From Ferribacterium limneticum (GTDB taxonomy: Bacteria; Pseudomonadota; Gammaproteobacteria; Burkholderiales; Rhodocyclaceae): 64,000 nt of DNA. Within the stretch, counting starts at the first letter, position 1. Every line of letters begins with the position of its first letter. The stretch covers positions 2,898,501 to 2,962,500 of the forward strand of contig NZ_CP075189.1 in NCBI RefSeq assembly GCF_020510565.1. Reading direction: 5' to 3'. The notes under the pieces are model-generated. The model was not told the DNA's origin. It made no database searches and worked only from the letters and a program-made list of their open reading frames with translations. This document shows positions 8,835 through 18,250 of this stretch, in pieces. The position numbers were made by a program, and so were the translations under genes.

Positions 8835-9412
8835 AAACGCTCGTCCTGCAACTCGGCGCCGTCTGCCTGGTCCTCCCCTTGAGCGCCTGCATGAACATGT
8901 CTGGCCTGGGCGGCGACTCGAAGTACGCCTGCAAGGCCCCCGATGGCGTCGCCTGCGACTCGGTATCCGGCACCTACGCCAATGCCCTTCACAACAACCT
9001 GCCCAGCCAACAAGCCCAACGAATTGCTCGCCGACAGAAAGAGACCTCCGAAGAGAACTCCTCCCCCACGCTTGGGCGTCCTAATTCCTCGGCCACAGCC
9101 AACGTTTCCGGGATGGCCGTAACGCCCAGTCCATTGCGCACACAGGCACGCATCCTGCGGCTGTGGATCAAGCCTTGGGAAGACGCCGACGGCGATCTCT
9201 ACGACCAGGGTTACGTCTATGTGCAGGTGGACAACGGTCAGTGGCAGATCGACCACGTGCAACGCCAGATCCGTGATCGCTATGCACCGCTGAAGCTGCC
9301 ACCCAAGCCGGCCGCTGAGACGACCACCGAACCCGGCGCCAGTACGTCGTCGTCCCCACCGATGTTGCAACGCCCGCCGCTGCCCGGGGCCGGCGCCAAC
9401 CCTGCGCAGTGA
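8831..9412 (+). CDS. traV: TraV, outer-membrane lipoprotein
   Basis: A 193-residue lipoprotein: signal peptide with lipobox L-S-A-C, then M-N-M-S-G-L-G and two conserved cysteines in C-K-A-P-D-G-V-A-C, typical of TraV (VirB7-like). It completes the TraB-TraK-TraV core complex. The C-terminal third is Pro/Thr-rich. ATGA overlap with dsbC; traC follows after seven bases. Confidence 0.87.
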   Translation: MKTLVLQLGAVCLVLPLSACMNMSGLGGDSKYACKAPDGVACDSVSGTYANALHNNLPSQQAQRIARRQKETSEENSSPTLGRPNSSATANVSGMAVTPSPLRTQARILRLWIKPWEDADGDLYDQGYVYVQVDNGQWQIDHVQRQIRDRYAPLKLPPKPAAETTTEPGASTSSSPPMLQRPPLPGAGANPAQ

Positions 9413-9419
9413 GGTCTAG

Positions 9420-11987
9420 ATGAACACCGCCCACAGCGATCCCCATTTCGCCCGTCAGCGTGAGCACACCCATGCACCGCGCTTTCCCTTCGGCGAACCG
9501 GCAGACACACCTGCCGAACAGTTCGCCAACTGGCTGCCCTACTCCGCTTATCTCGCCGCCGAGAAGATTTTCGTGAACCGCGACAGCATGGGCGTCATGC
9601 TCGAATTGATGCCGCAGTCGGGGGCCGACGAGCGGATGGCGGAAGTACTGATCTCGCTCTACGCCAATTGCCCGCCCGGCACCGGCATCCAGTTCCATTT
9701 GTTCGCCTCGCCGCAGGTCCGTAGCCAGTTGCGCCAGTACGCCAATCTGCGGGTCGAGGATGAAGATCAGGCTGAGCAGGCGAAACAATGGGGCCGCCCG
9801 GCCCGCAACGAAAACCTGTTCCGCAAACTGGCGCGTCAGCGCGTGGACCACCTGCTGCAGGGGGCACAGAAGTCGCTGACCGCCGGCTTCCACTACACGA
9901 TCCGGGATTTTCGGCTGATGCTGAGCGTTGCCTTTCCGGGCGACCCGGAAGACCTCAACAAGCGCGATGAACTGCTCGCCCTGCGCGATTCGATGTCGTC
10001 CAGCCTGCGCTCCGCCTCGCTGCCCAATCGCGTCTGCGATGCCGCCGACCTGATCAACTGGTGTGCCTTATTCACCAATCCCGACCGCATCTCGCAGACC
10101 GATGCGCCGGACCTCAATTACGACGATGGCCGCGAGTTGCGCGACCAGATCGTGGACTTCGACACCATCCAGGATCCGCATCCGAGCGGCCTCATCTTGT
10201 GGAAGGAAGCCAGTCCCGACGTGCTGGAGGCGCGCTTCTACTCGATCAAGAGTTTCCCGGAACGCTTTGCCCTGTGGCAGATGGGGTCGCTGATCGGCGA
10301 CCTGATGCAGCCGGCCTTGCAGTACAGCGCGCCATTTCTGCTCACTCTCGGCGTCCAGGTCCTCGACCCCAACCTCACCAAGTCGGTGGTCACCGCCAAC
10401 CATGTGCGGGCAACGCAGAATGCCAAATCGAAGATGGCCGACGTCATGCCGGACGTCAATAAGAAACTGCAGGACTGGACGGCTGCCGCCGATGCCATCG
10501 ATACCGGCGGCAACCTGGTCAGCCTCTACCACCAGCTGGCGATATTCACCGCACCCAACAAATCGGTCGCCGCCCACGAAGCCGCCAATGCGATCTGGCG
10601 TGGCCGCGGCTTCCAGCTCAATGCCGACGCCTACATGCACCGCCAGGCACTACTCGCCAGCCTGCCGATGACGCTGACCGAGAAATTCCACAAGGACTTG
10701 GTCAAAATGCGCCGGGTCACGCGCAAGACCATGGCCAATGCCATCCACATGGCCCCGCTGATTGCCGAGTGGCGCGGCACGCGCACGCCGGCCCTGGTTT
10801 TTGGGGGACGGCGCGGCCAGTTGATGACCCTCGATATCTTCGACAACGATCTCGGCAACTACAATTTCGCCATCATTGGTGCCCCCGGCTCGGGCAAGTC
10901 GGTACTGATGAACGAAATGGCCTGGTCCTACCGCGCCATCGGCGCCAAGGTCTGGATGCTCGATCTTGGCCGCAGTTTCGAGAAGCTGTGCCGCAAGGCC
11001 AAGGGCACCTATATCGAGTTTCGGCCCGACGTAAATATCTGCCTGGACCCGTTCACCCACATCGTCGATATCAATGAAGACATCGACATGCTGGTGCCCG
11101 GCATCGCCAAGATGTGCTCGATGCAGCACACCCTGGAAGAGGTCCAGTACAAGGCCATCTCGGCCATGGTCCTCAAGCTCTGGCGGGAATACGGCAATGA
11201 GCTGCGCATCACCGGCCTGCGCGATGCCTTCAAGAGCGGAAGCATCGAAGAACTGGGCATCGTCGGCGACCAGCGCATCAAGGACCTCGCCATCATGCTC
11301 AACCCGTACTCCCGCGGCGGGCAATACGAGCGCTTCTTTGAAGGCCGCAACAACATCGATTTTTCCAATGACTTCATCGTCATTGAGAACGAGGAACTGA
11401 AACGCCGGCCCGACTTGCATGCGGTGGTGAACATCCTGCTGCTGCACCGGATCACCGGTGAGATGTACCTCACCCGCAACCGGCGCAAGGTGCTCTTCGT
11501 CGACGAGCTGAAACAGCAACTGGGCGACATCGGCGCCGACGATCCGGTCAAGGCGGCCGTCATCGAGGAAGCCGCGCGGCGCGCCCGCAAGTACGGCGGT
11601 GCCCTCGGCACCGCGACCCAGAGTGCCGACGATTTCTACGGCTCGACCCAGATGGAAGCGGCCTTCAACTGCTCGGACTGGGTTTTCCTGCTCCGTCAAA
11701 AGCCCGAGTCCATCGAAATGCTCGACCGCAAGGGCCGGCTGACCATGGACGAACCGAAGAAGCGGCTGCTCAATTCCCTGCGCACCGAGGCCGGCGTCTT
11801 CTCCGAGTTGTACATCTCGTCGCCGGTCGGCGAGGGCGTCGCCCGCAACATCCTCGATCCGGCCACTCACCTGTTGTTCTCCAACAAGCTGGAAGACAAC
11901 GCCCCGATCGACGAATTGCGCGCCCAGGGCCTGTCCATCGACGAGGCGATCAGCGAGTTGCTGCGGCATCGGGGGCATACGGTATGA
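9420..11987 (+). CDS. traC: TraC, VirB4-family secretion ATPase
   Basis: An 855-residue cytoplasmic ATPase that energises pilus assembly. The N-terminal TraC/VirB4 domain is followed by Walker A G-A-P-G-S-G-K-S at about 487-494, Walker B L-F-V-D-E at about 690, and a C-terminal A-T-Q-S-A-D-D-F segment typical of the family. Length is normal. It sits between traV and trbI as in F and SXT, overlapping trbI by ATGA. Confidence 0.95.
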   Translation: MNTAHSDPHFARQREHTHAPRFPFGEPADTPAEQFANWLPYSAYLAAEKIFVNRDSMGVMLELMPQSGADERMAEVLISLYANCPPGTGIQFHLFASPQVRSQLRQYANLRVEDEDQAEQAKQWGRPARNENLFRKLARQRVDHLLQGAQKSLTAGFHYTIRDFRLMLSVAFPGDPEDLNKRDELLALRDSMSSSLRSASLPNRVCDAADLINWCALFTNPDRISQTDAPDLNYDDGRELRDQIVDFDTIQDPHPSGLILWKEASPDVLEARFYSIKSFPERFALWQMGSLIGDLMQPALQYSAPFLLTLGVQVLDPNLTKSVVTANHVRATQNAKSKMADVMPDVNKKLQDWTAAADAIDTGGNLVSLYHQLAIFTAPNKSVAAHEAANAIWRGRGFQLNADAYMHRQALLASLPMTLTEKFHKDLVKMRRVTRKTMANAIHMAPLIAEWRGTRTPALVFGGRRGQLMTLDIFDNDLGNYNFAIIGAPGSGKSVLMNEMAWSYRAIGAKVWMLDLGRSFEKLCRKAKGTYIEFRPDVNICLDPFTHIVDINEDIDMLVPGIAKMCSMQHTLEEVQYKAISAMVLKLWREYGNELRITGLRDAFKSGSIEELGIVGDQRIKDLAIMLNPYSRGGQYERFFEGRNNIDFSNDFIVIENEELKRRPDLHAVVNILLLHRITGEMYLTRNRRKVLFVDELKQQLGDIGADDPVKAAVIEEAARRARKYGGALGTATQSADDFYGSTQMEAAFNCSDWVFLLRQKPESIEMLDRKGRLTMDEPKKRLLNSLRTEAGVFSELYISSPVGEGVARNILDPATHLLFSNKLEDNAPIDELRAQGLSIDEAISELLRHRGHTV

Positions 11988-12352
11988 AGCCGAATACCGC
12001 CCAGTTATTGCGCCACGGCTTGCTGACGTTACTTGTGGTGAGCGCCGCCCTGACCACCTACGACCGTCTCGTCCTGCGCCCCGCGCTGGTGATTGGCGTG
12101 GTCGATGTGGCCGAGGTGTACCGCGCCAAGGAAGCCGAATTCACCCAGATTTTGACCAAGGCCAACTCCGAGGAAGACCGACAAAAAGCGCTGTTCATGG
12201 CGCGAAGCTTTGCCACGCGCCTACCGGTCGCCCTTGAGGAATTGCCGCGTGAGTGCGGCTGCCTGGTTGTTCTCAAGGCGGCTGTGGCCGGAGCTACCGC
12301 GAATACCGTCGACCTGACGGCCGCACTGCGCAGAAAAGTGAGCGCGCCATGA
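11984..12352 (+). CDS. trbI: TrbI-like type-F conjugation protein
   Basis: A 122-residue protein with one N-terminal membrane helix (about 12-30) and a periplasmic tail containing V-I-G-V-V-D-V-A-E-V, the conserved start of F-type TrbI, which affects pilus retraction in F. It overlaps traC and the S26 peptidase by ATGA at both ends. Confidence 0.78.
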   Translation: MKPNTAQLLRHGLLTLLVVSAALTTYDRLVLRPALVIGVVDVAEVYRAKEAEFTQILTKANSEEDRQKALFMARSFATRLPVALEELPRECGCLVVLKAAVAGATANTVDLTAALRRKVSAP

Positions 12353-12945
12353 ACAATGCCCCGCATCAACCGGCAGTCGCCATTCCCGCCGCGAGACCCG
12401 CTCGTGGTCGGAGAATCCTCGGATGCGTCGGCGACTTCCTGCACCATGCCCGCCAGCGCTGGTACCTCTACCTGCCGATCATCGCCATCTGGAGCCTGGC
12501 CTATGTCCGCCTCTTCGTCGACGCGACACCGCGAGTGCCTATCCTTTTCAACTGGACACCGAGCCTGCCTTATCGCGTTGCCTGGCTGCAGCACGGTCCA
12601 CACCGACTGCAGCGCGGCGACTTCATCGTTTTTTCCTTTGCCGGCGAGGCGCAACACCGCTATCCGGGATTACTCGGTCAACCTTTCTTCAAGATTGTGC
12701 GCGGTTTGCCGGGCGATACTGTCACCGTCACCGGCCGGCAGGTGGCCATCAACGGCCAGGACGTCGGTAGGGCCAAGACAAAGGCCTACGACCGCCAGCC
12801 ACTTGCGCCGATTGCGCCGACCGTCATCCCGCCTCGCTACTACTACGTGCAGGGCACCAGCCCAGATTCCTTCGACTCGCGTTACCAGGAAAGTGGCCTG
12901 GTTCGGGCGGAGCAGGTGATCGGCGTCGTGGTCCCGCTATTCTGA
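12349..12945 (+). CDS. S26-family signal peptidase of the transfer system (TraF/TrhF-like)
   Basis: A 198-residue membrane-anchored peptidase. Helix at about 41-57; then N-W-T-P-S-L-P-Y with the candidate catalytic Ser, L-Q-R-G-D-F-I-V-F, and K-I-V-R-G-L-P-G-D with the candidate general-base Lys, the box order of S26 leader peptidases. In related elements the enzyme processes the pilin precursor. The ATG in ATGA overlap with trbI is chosen; an earlier in-frame start inside trbI is a shadow. Confidence 0.85.
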   Translation: MNNAPHQPAVAIPAARPARGRRILGCVGDFLHHARQRWYLYLPIIAIWSLAYVRLFVDATPRVPILFNWTPSLPYRVAWLQHGPHRLQRGDFIVFSFAGEAQHRYPGLLGQPFFKIVRGLPGDTVTVTGRQVAINGQDVGRAKTKAYDRQPLAPIAPTVIPPRYYYVQGTSPDSFDSRYQESGLVRAEQVIGVVVPLF

Positions 12946-12946
12946 G

Positions 12947-13354
12947 ATGGCGGTCATGCCCCGCACCCTCTCTAGCCTCACCTTGTTCGGTGTTCTGGCA
13001 TTTTCCACCGCGTGGGCACAGAGCCCTCCAGCCGCTACCCCATTACCAGGCCAACAAGCCAGCACCCCAATGATGCAAGGCATTCAGCCCTCTGACAACG
13101 TGCCACTGGCCGACTATCTCGCCCTGCTCCGGCATATCGCCCCAGCCGCCGAGGCCGGGGCGCGAGATTACCTCGCCGCTTTCGCGCGGCGCTGCGGCCG
13201 CCCCCTGACGCCAGCCGAATTGCGCCGGGCCATGGCGGACGGTGACGGCGATCCGGCACTGATGGCACTAATCCGGGCGAACCAACTGGGCGACACCGCC
13301 GGGCGCGAACAACTCGCCGGAAAGATCCGCTGTTCGGGCAAGGCGACGCGATGA
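12947..13354 (+). CDS. Hypothetical exported protein between S26 peptidase and traW
   Basis: A 135-residue protein with a signal peptide ending A-W-A-Q, then a Pro/Gln-rich spacer and a helical C-terminal half containing two cysteines (A-R-R-C-G and K-I-R-C-S). No family recognised. It begins one base after the peptidase stop and overlaps traW by ATGA, so it is co-transcribed and probably a periplasmic transfer accessory. An alternative start is the ATG at 12956. Confidence 0.6.
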   Translation: MAVMPRTLSSLTLFGVLAFSTAWAQSPPAATPLPGQQASTPMMQGIQPSDNVPLADYLALLRHIAPAAEAGARDYLAAFARRCGRPLTPAELRRAMADGDGDPALMALIRANQLGDTAGREQLAGKIRCSGKATR

Positions 13355-13986
13355 AACACCTAATCGCCATCCCGCCCCTGCTCTTCTCGCTGCTGCTGGT
13401 CGCACCGGGCGCGCAAGCCCTTGATCTGGGCGTCATCGGACCGAGCTATGCAATCAGCGAGCCGCATCTGCTGCACATGATCGAGCAACGTCTGCGCGAC
13501 AAGGAACGTAGCGGCGAACTCAAGCGCCTCGAAGAACAAGCCCGGGAACGCGGTATCGCCACCGTGAGAAACCCGCCGCCGATCGCCGGATTGCATTCGA
13601 CCGAGACAGCCAAGACCTTCTACTTCGATCCAAGTTTCACGCTCGATCGCAACATTCTCGGCCCGCGGGGCGAGTTGCTGTTTGCCGCCGGCACTCGCAA
13701 AAATCCGCTGGAGGTGGTGTCGCTGTCCCGGCATCTGCTCTTTTTCGATGGGCGTGACGCGCGCCAGGTCGGCCGTGCCCGGCAGTTGATTGCCTTCTAC
13801 CAAGGGCGGGTCAAGCCGATCCTGGTCGGCGGTTCCTACCTCGACCTGATGAAGTCATGGCGCATGCCGGTCTATTTCGATCAGCATGGTCTGCTTACCC
13901 GCCGCCTGGGCATTACCCAGGTTCCTGCCCTGGTATCGCAGGAAGGACTGCGCCTGCGCATCGACGAACTGGAGATCGCGCCATGA
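13351..13986 (+). CDS. traW: TraW, pilus assembly protein
   Basis: A 211-residue periplasmic protein: signal peptide ending A-Q-A, then D-L-G-V-I-G-P-S-Y-A-I-S-E, the highly conserved start of mature TraW, and C-terminal Y-F-D-Q-H-G-L-L-T-R-R-L-G-I-T-Q-V-P-A. Needed for pilus assembly with TraU and TrbC in F. ATGA overlaps on both sides. Confidence 0.9.
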   Translation: MKHLIAIPPLLFSLLLVAPGAQALDLGVIGPSYAISEPHLLHMIEQRLRDKERSGELKRLEEQARERGIATVRNPPPIAGLHSTETAKTFYFDPSFTLDRNILGPRGELLFAAGTRKNPLEVVSLSRHLLFFDGRDARQVGRARQLIAFYQGRVKPILVGGSYLDLMKSWRMPVYFDQHGLLTRRLGITQVPALVSQEGLRLRIDELEIAP

Positions 13987-15011
13987 GCCAACGCTGCTTC
14001 CTAAACAGTCTCCCTATCCTTCTGGCACTGCTCCTCGGTTTCTGCACCCTGCCGACCCAAGCTGCCGGCACGGCCACCTGCACCGGCAAGTTTCCAAATC
14101 CGATCACCGATATCTGTTGGTCCTGCATTCTGCCGATCAGCATTGGCAGTGCGCGCATCGCCAACTTCGGCGACCAGGAGGACACCGACAATCCACCCAA
14201 TCCCGTGTGCAGATGCCTGGTCAATCCGATCGTCGGTCTGTCCATCGGCTTCTGGGAGCCGGCGCGCCATGTCGAAGTAGTGCGCAAACCCTTCTGCCTC
14301 GTCTCGCTCGGCGGCATCGACCTTGATCCAGGCATCCCGGCTCCCGAGGCGGCCCGCTTTACCCGCCCGGAAGGCGATGGCGACGGTGGCGGTTTCTATC
14401 AGGCGCATTACTACCTGAACCCGGTGATGTACTGGCTGGAGGTAGTCACCGACTTTCCCTGCCTGGAGAAGGCATCCTTCGATCTGGCCTACATGACGGA
14501 AGTCGATCCCTTGTGGGCCGACGACGAACTCACCCTGATCCTCAATCCCGATGCCGTGCTGTTTGCCAATCCGGTCGCCATTGCCGCTTGCGCCGCCGAT
14601 TGCGTCGCGGCCTCGGTCGGCTTCGGCATCCGCGAGATGTTCTGGTGCGCCGGTTGTCAGGGCGGCATCTATCCCCTCAATGGATACGTCCCCTACCACC
14701 TGGGTGGGGTGCGGACTGCCGCGCTGATGGCCCAGCGCTTGAGCGCCAAGATGCACCGCGAGTTGGTGGCCTGGGGCTGGCATGGCAAAGACGGGCTGTG
14801 CGGCCCGTACTTCGAGCCGGTGATGGACAAGACCGCCTACAAAACCCAACTCACCTATCCCATTCCCAACACCGACAAGGAAGGCGGCCGCTGTTGCCAG
14901 CCCTTCGGGCGGACCACCGTGCTCTGGGGGGCCGGCAAGGAATACCCGGTGCGCGGCGAGGACTTCGCCTTCATGTTGTTTCGCAAAAGGAATTGCTGTG
15001 TCGGCTACTGA
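13983..15011 (+). CDS. traU: TraU, mating-pair/DNA transfer protein
   Basis: A 342-residue cysteine-rich exported protein: signal peptide ending Q-A-A, then C-T-G-K-F-P-N-P-I-T-D-I-C-W-S-C, a TraU signature, and many paired cysteines (C-A-A-D-C, C-A-G-C, R-C-C-Q-P). TraU promotes DNA transfer more than pilus formation in F. The number of cysteines fits the presence of a DsbC and a C-P-Y-C TraF in the operon. It overlaps trbC by 14 bases. Confidence 0.92.
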   Translation: MSQRCFLNSLPILLALLLGFCTLPTQAAGTATCTGKFPNPITDICWSCILPISIGSARIANFGDQEDTDNPPNPVCRCLVNPIVGLSIGFWEPARHVEVVRKPFCLVSLGGIDLDPGIPAPEAARFTRPEGDGDGGGFYQAHYYLNPVMYWLEVVTDFPCLEKASFDLAYMTEVDPLWADDELTLILNPDAVLFANPVAIAACAADCVAASVGFGIREMFWCAGCQGGIYPLNGYVPYHLGGVRTAALMAQRLSAKMHRELVAWGWHGKDGLCGPYFEPVMDKTAYKTQLTYPIPNTDKEGGRCCQPFGRTTVLWGAGKEYPVRGEDFAFMLFRKRNCCVGY

Positions 15012-15756
15012 CTTCCATCGAACCCTCGCCGCCCTGATCCTTGGGCTCAGCGCCGCGCTCGTTGCCGGCAGTTCGGCCTTGGCGCAGACAACGACGGTCG
15101 TCACGGAGGCGGACATCGAACGAGCCCGGCGAGAGACCCCCACGGTCACCGAGCAAGATATCGAATTGGCGCGGCAAAAGTACGCCCTGCCGGGCGAAGC
15201 CGGACACCGATCCGCGCCGCTGAACAGTCCGAACCTTGAGGCGCTGCCCCAACCAGCAACGCAGATGCCGGTCGATCTGGAAGCGCTGGCTCGCGGCTAT
15301 GCCGGGCAATCCGACGCGATGACTCAGGTGCAGGGGCTCACTACCGGTCCAGGACTTTTCATCTTCGTCAGCCTCAGCATGCCCCGCGCCACGCTGCAAG
15401 GCCTGGTCAACCAGGCGGCTCGCGCCAAAGCCACCATCGTCATCCGTGGCTTCGCCAACGGTTCGCTGCGCGATACGGTTGCCCAGGTCCAGGGCTTGAT
15501 CGGTAAACAGCAGGTGGCAATCCAGATCGATCCACTGGCCTTCGACCGCTTCGCCATCAGCAAGGTACCCAGCTTCGTCTTGGTGCGTGACGGCACACGT
15601 CCCGTCTCTTGTGCCAGCGGCAGTTGCGCCCCTGCCGACAGTTTCCTGCGGGCAACTGGTGACGTCAGCCTGGATTACGCCCTGGAACACATGCAGCGCT
15701 CGGCGCCTGCCTTTGGTCCAGCCGCTGAACTCTTCCTGAAGCGCATCAGAGGATAG
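14998..15756 (+). CDS. trbC: TrbC, type-F pilus assembly protein
   Basis: A 252-residue periplasmic protein. GTG start inside the end of traU; signal peptide ending A-L-A-Q; C-terminal half with F-V-S-L-S-M-P and K-V-P-S-F-V-L-V-R-D-G, a thioredoxin-like TrbC_Ftype domain without a C-x-x-C. In some relatives TraW and TrbC are fused; here they are separate. traN starts directly after the stop. Confidence 0.88.
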   Translation: MSATDFHRTLAALILGLSAALVAGSSALAQTTTVVTEADIERARRETPTVTEQDIELARQKYALPGEAGHRSAPLNSPNLEALPQPATQMPVDLEALARGYAGQSDAMTQVQGLTTGPGLFIFVSLSMPRATLQGLVNQAARAKATIVIRGFANGSLRDTVAQVQGLIGKQQVAIQIDPLAFDRFAISKVPSFVLVRDGTRPVSCASGSCAPADSFLRATGDVSLDYALEHMQRSAPAFGPAAELFLKRIRG

Positions 15757-17871
15757 GTGATCCCCATGCGCCGCCTGATCATCTGGATCACGCTGTTCTG
15801 CTTCGTCACTACGCAGAGCGCTGCCATCGCCGGCCCCTTCGAAGAGGGCACCGCCGCCGGCCAGGTGGCCAACCCGCTCATTCGCGGCACGGTGAACATG
15901 CCCAGCGCCTCGAGCGCCGTGCCGGAGTACACAACGACGCCCCCCGAAACGGCGTATTACGGCCAGCCCAACCTGTCGGGTGCAGCCAATGTCCGCCTGA
16001 GCACCTGCGCGGCCAGCGCTAACGACCCGGTCTGCCAGGCTCAGGATGGCGCGCTGAGTTCGGCCAATACGCCCCGCCCGGCGATCTCCGCCTACGATCC
16101 GGCAGTCACTGCGGCCAACGACATCGCCCGCAATCCGTCGAATGCCTTGGGTAGCCTGGCCGACTACTACTCGGGCTGCACGACTGCCGAGGTCAGCACC
16201 GCGGCAGGCACCACGACCAAGGTCTGCAACCGCTACAGCGGTGTCGGCAACTACACGACGCGGCGCGATCTGACGGTTGAGATTGATCTCCAGCCCAGTT
16301 GCATCGAAGGCACCTGGATCGCCCACGGCCAGGTCAACCGCAATGGCGCCGACTATATGGTGGCGGAAGCTCAATGCCAACTGCGCAGCGACGGGTTGCA
16401 ACGTTTTCGTTTTTATGCGGCGGGCGGAAAAGGGGCCTGCATCGGCTGGCAAACCGTCGACCTGCAGACCGCACCGGCCAGCCAGGCCACCTATGTCACC
16501 AACCTCGCTCCCCACTGGGAGGGCCATTGCTGGAGCCCGTTCTCGGTCACGATGATGCCGGGTTCCGGCTGCAGGGGTGGGACCTGCAATTACACCTTCC
16601 AGTTTGGCTCAACGTGGAGCCTACCCCTATCGTTTATCCAGCCGGCCATGGTGCAACACGAGACCGATGCCTGGGTCGACAAGAGTGCTGCGCTGAATGC
16701 GGGTGGGCGCTGCACCATCACTACCGCAGACACCTGCGTCGACGGCCCGGCGACCAAGGCCATCGAAGGCCGCCCCGTGACCCGTGCCTGCTGGTCCTAT
16801 GAGCGCACCCTGACCTGCTCCTCGGGCGCTCCGATCGACGAGTGCGCAGCGCTGGTTAGCGGCGGCTGCACGCCGGCCAGCAGCACCTGCAAGCAGATGA
16901 ATGTCGGCAGCGGGCTGTGCGAGATCACCCAGGACACCTATACCTGCCCGATCGCTGCGCAAACCACGACCAGTGTCTCGAACTGCCCGGCCAACGTCTA
17001 TTGCCTGGGTACGAACTGCTTCAACACCAGTTACACCAACGACGCCGACTTCGCCCGCTCGATGTCGCTGATGGAAGCCGGACGCGAGGCTGGCGTGTAT
17101 CTCGACACCAGCAAAATGCAGGTCTTCAAGGGTGAAGGCAACCGCTGTCGCCACCGCCTGCTGAAGAACTGTTGCAGTTCCGACTCGGCTGGCGCCGGCA
17201 TGACCAATCAGAGCCTGTTCGGTACGGGTTCGAAATTGGTCTATGACGTGCTGATGAACTCCCAGAACCGCGAGTTTCTTTACCAGGGCATGCAGGCCTT
17301 GCTGCTGGGCGGCGGTTTTAGCGGCAGCTTCACGACCTATGGCATCACCGTCGCGGTCAACGGCACGGCACTACCGGCCAGTTCGGCCATCCTCTATTCC
17401 GGCCAAAATCTGGTGATTGCCTTCGACCCCTGGTCGCTGGTCATTGCGGTGGTGATCTACATCATTATGTCGATGTCGTCCTGCAACGAGGAAGAAGGCA
17501 AGCTCGGCATGAAGGAAGGGGCCGGCCTATGCCACACCGTCGGCACCTGGTGCTCCTCCTGCTTCCGCATCTTCGGCAATTGCGTCTCCTGCCTCGAACA
17601 CAGCACCGGCAAGTGCTGCTTCAACAGCAAACTGGCCCGCATCGTCAATGAGCAAGGCCGCGTGCAGGTCGGCAAGGACTGGGGTTCGGGCGAAAGTCCC
17701 GACTGCTCGGGGTTCACCATTGCCCAACTCCAGAGCCTCGACTTTGCGGCCATGGACCTCACCGAGTTCTACGCCTCCATCGTCCCGACGCTGCCCAATG
17801 CCGGCGCGCTACAGGGCAGCAATGCCGCACGCCTGACAACCTGCTACTACGGACAGGGGAAGTGCCAATGA
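15757..17871 (+). CDS. traN: TraN, mating-pair stabilisation outer-membrane adhesin
   Basis: A 704-residue exported protein, extremely cysteine-rich, with signal peptide ending A-I-A-G and TraN-like blocks such as C-L-G-T-N-C-F-N and C-C-x-x-D in the second half. TraN contacts the recipient surface and stabilises mating pairs. The start is GTG at 15757, spaced well from the GAGGA site inside trbC; ATG at 15766 is an alternative that shortens it by three residues. Ends in ATGA overlap with the next gene. Confidence 0.9.
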   Translation: MIPMRRLIIWITLFCFVTTQSAAIAGPFEEGTAAGQVANPLIRGTVNMPSASSAVPEYTTTPPETAYYGQPNLSGAANVRLSTCAASANDPVCQAQDGALSSANTPRPAISAYDPAVTAANDIARNPSNALGSLADYYSGCTTAEVSTAAGTTTKVCNRYSGVGNYTTRRDLTVEIDLQPSCIEGTWIAHGQVNRNGADYMVAEAQCQLRSDGLQRFRFYAAGGKGACIGWQTVDLQTAPASQATYVTNLAPHWEGHCWSPFSVTMMPGSGCRGGTCNYTFQFGSTWSLPLSFIQPAMVQHETDAWVDKSAALNAGGRCTITTADTCVDGPATKAIEGRPVTRACWSYERTLTCSSGAPIDECAALVSGGCTPASSTCKQMNVGSGLCEITQDTYTCPIAAQTTTSVSNCPANVYCLGTNCFNTSYTNDADFARSMSLMEAGREAGVYLDTSKMQVFKGEGNRCRHRLLKNCCSSDSAGAGMTNQSLFGTGSKLVYDVLMNSQNREFLYQGMQALLLGGGFSGSFTTYGITVAVNGTALPASSAILYSGQNLVIAFDPWSLVIAVVIYIIMSMSSCNEEEGKLGMKEGAGLCHTVGTWCSSCFRIFGNCVSCLEHSTGKCCFNSKLARIVNEQGRVQVGKDWGSGESPDCSGFTIAQLQSLDFAAMDLTEFYASIVPTLPNAGALQGSNAARLTTCYYGQGKCQ

Positions 17872-18242
17872 AGATCGCCTATACCGCCGTCTTGATCGCC
17901 GGATTCGCATCACTCGTCCTCGCCGACGAGGTGCCCAGAGCCCCGGTCGCGGATCCGCGACCGGTCATGTTGGCCGCCCTTCGTTCAGTTGATGGCGAGG
18001 CCCACGCCATCCTCAGCGGCGAGATCGCCGAAGCGCTCACCCAGCGCTTTGCTGCCACCTCGCCAATCTATATTGATGTCACGACCGAGAAGCGCTACGC
18101 CCAGGCCGGTTGTGCCCGCTTGAATGTCAGGTTCTGGCAGGACGGGGTTTTGCTGCCCGGTGCCTCGACTCCGCGCCGCCAGACCATGGATTTCGGCATC
18201 AACTACTGCCTCGATGGCCTGCCACCGCAATCCCCGAAGTAG
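17868..18242 (+). CDS. Hypothetical exported protein between traN and traF
   Basis: A 124-residue protein with a signal peptide (cleavage near V-L-A-D) and a compact domain with two cysteines (Q-A-G-C and N-Y-C-L). No family recognised. Starts in ATGA overlap with traN and stops eight bases before traF, so it belongs to the transfer operon; likely a periplasmic accessory subunit. Confidence 0.6.
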   Translation: MKIAYTAVLIAGFASLVLADEVPRAPVADPRPVMLAALRSVDGEAHAILSGEIAEALTQRFAATSPIYIDVTTEKRYAQAGCARLNVRFWQDGVLLPGASTPRRQTMDFGINYCLDGLPPQSPK

Positions 18243-18250
18243 GGCCACGC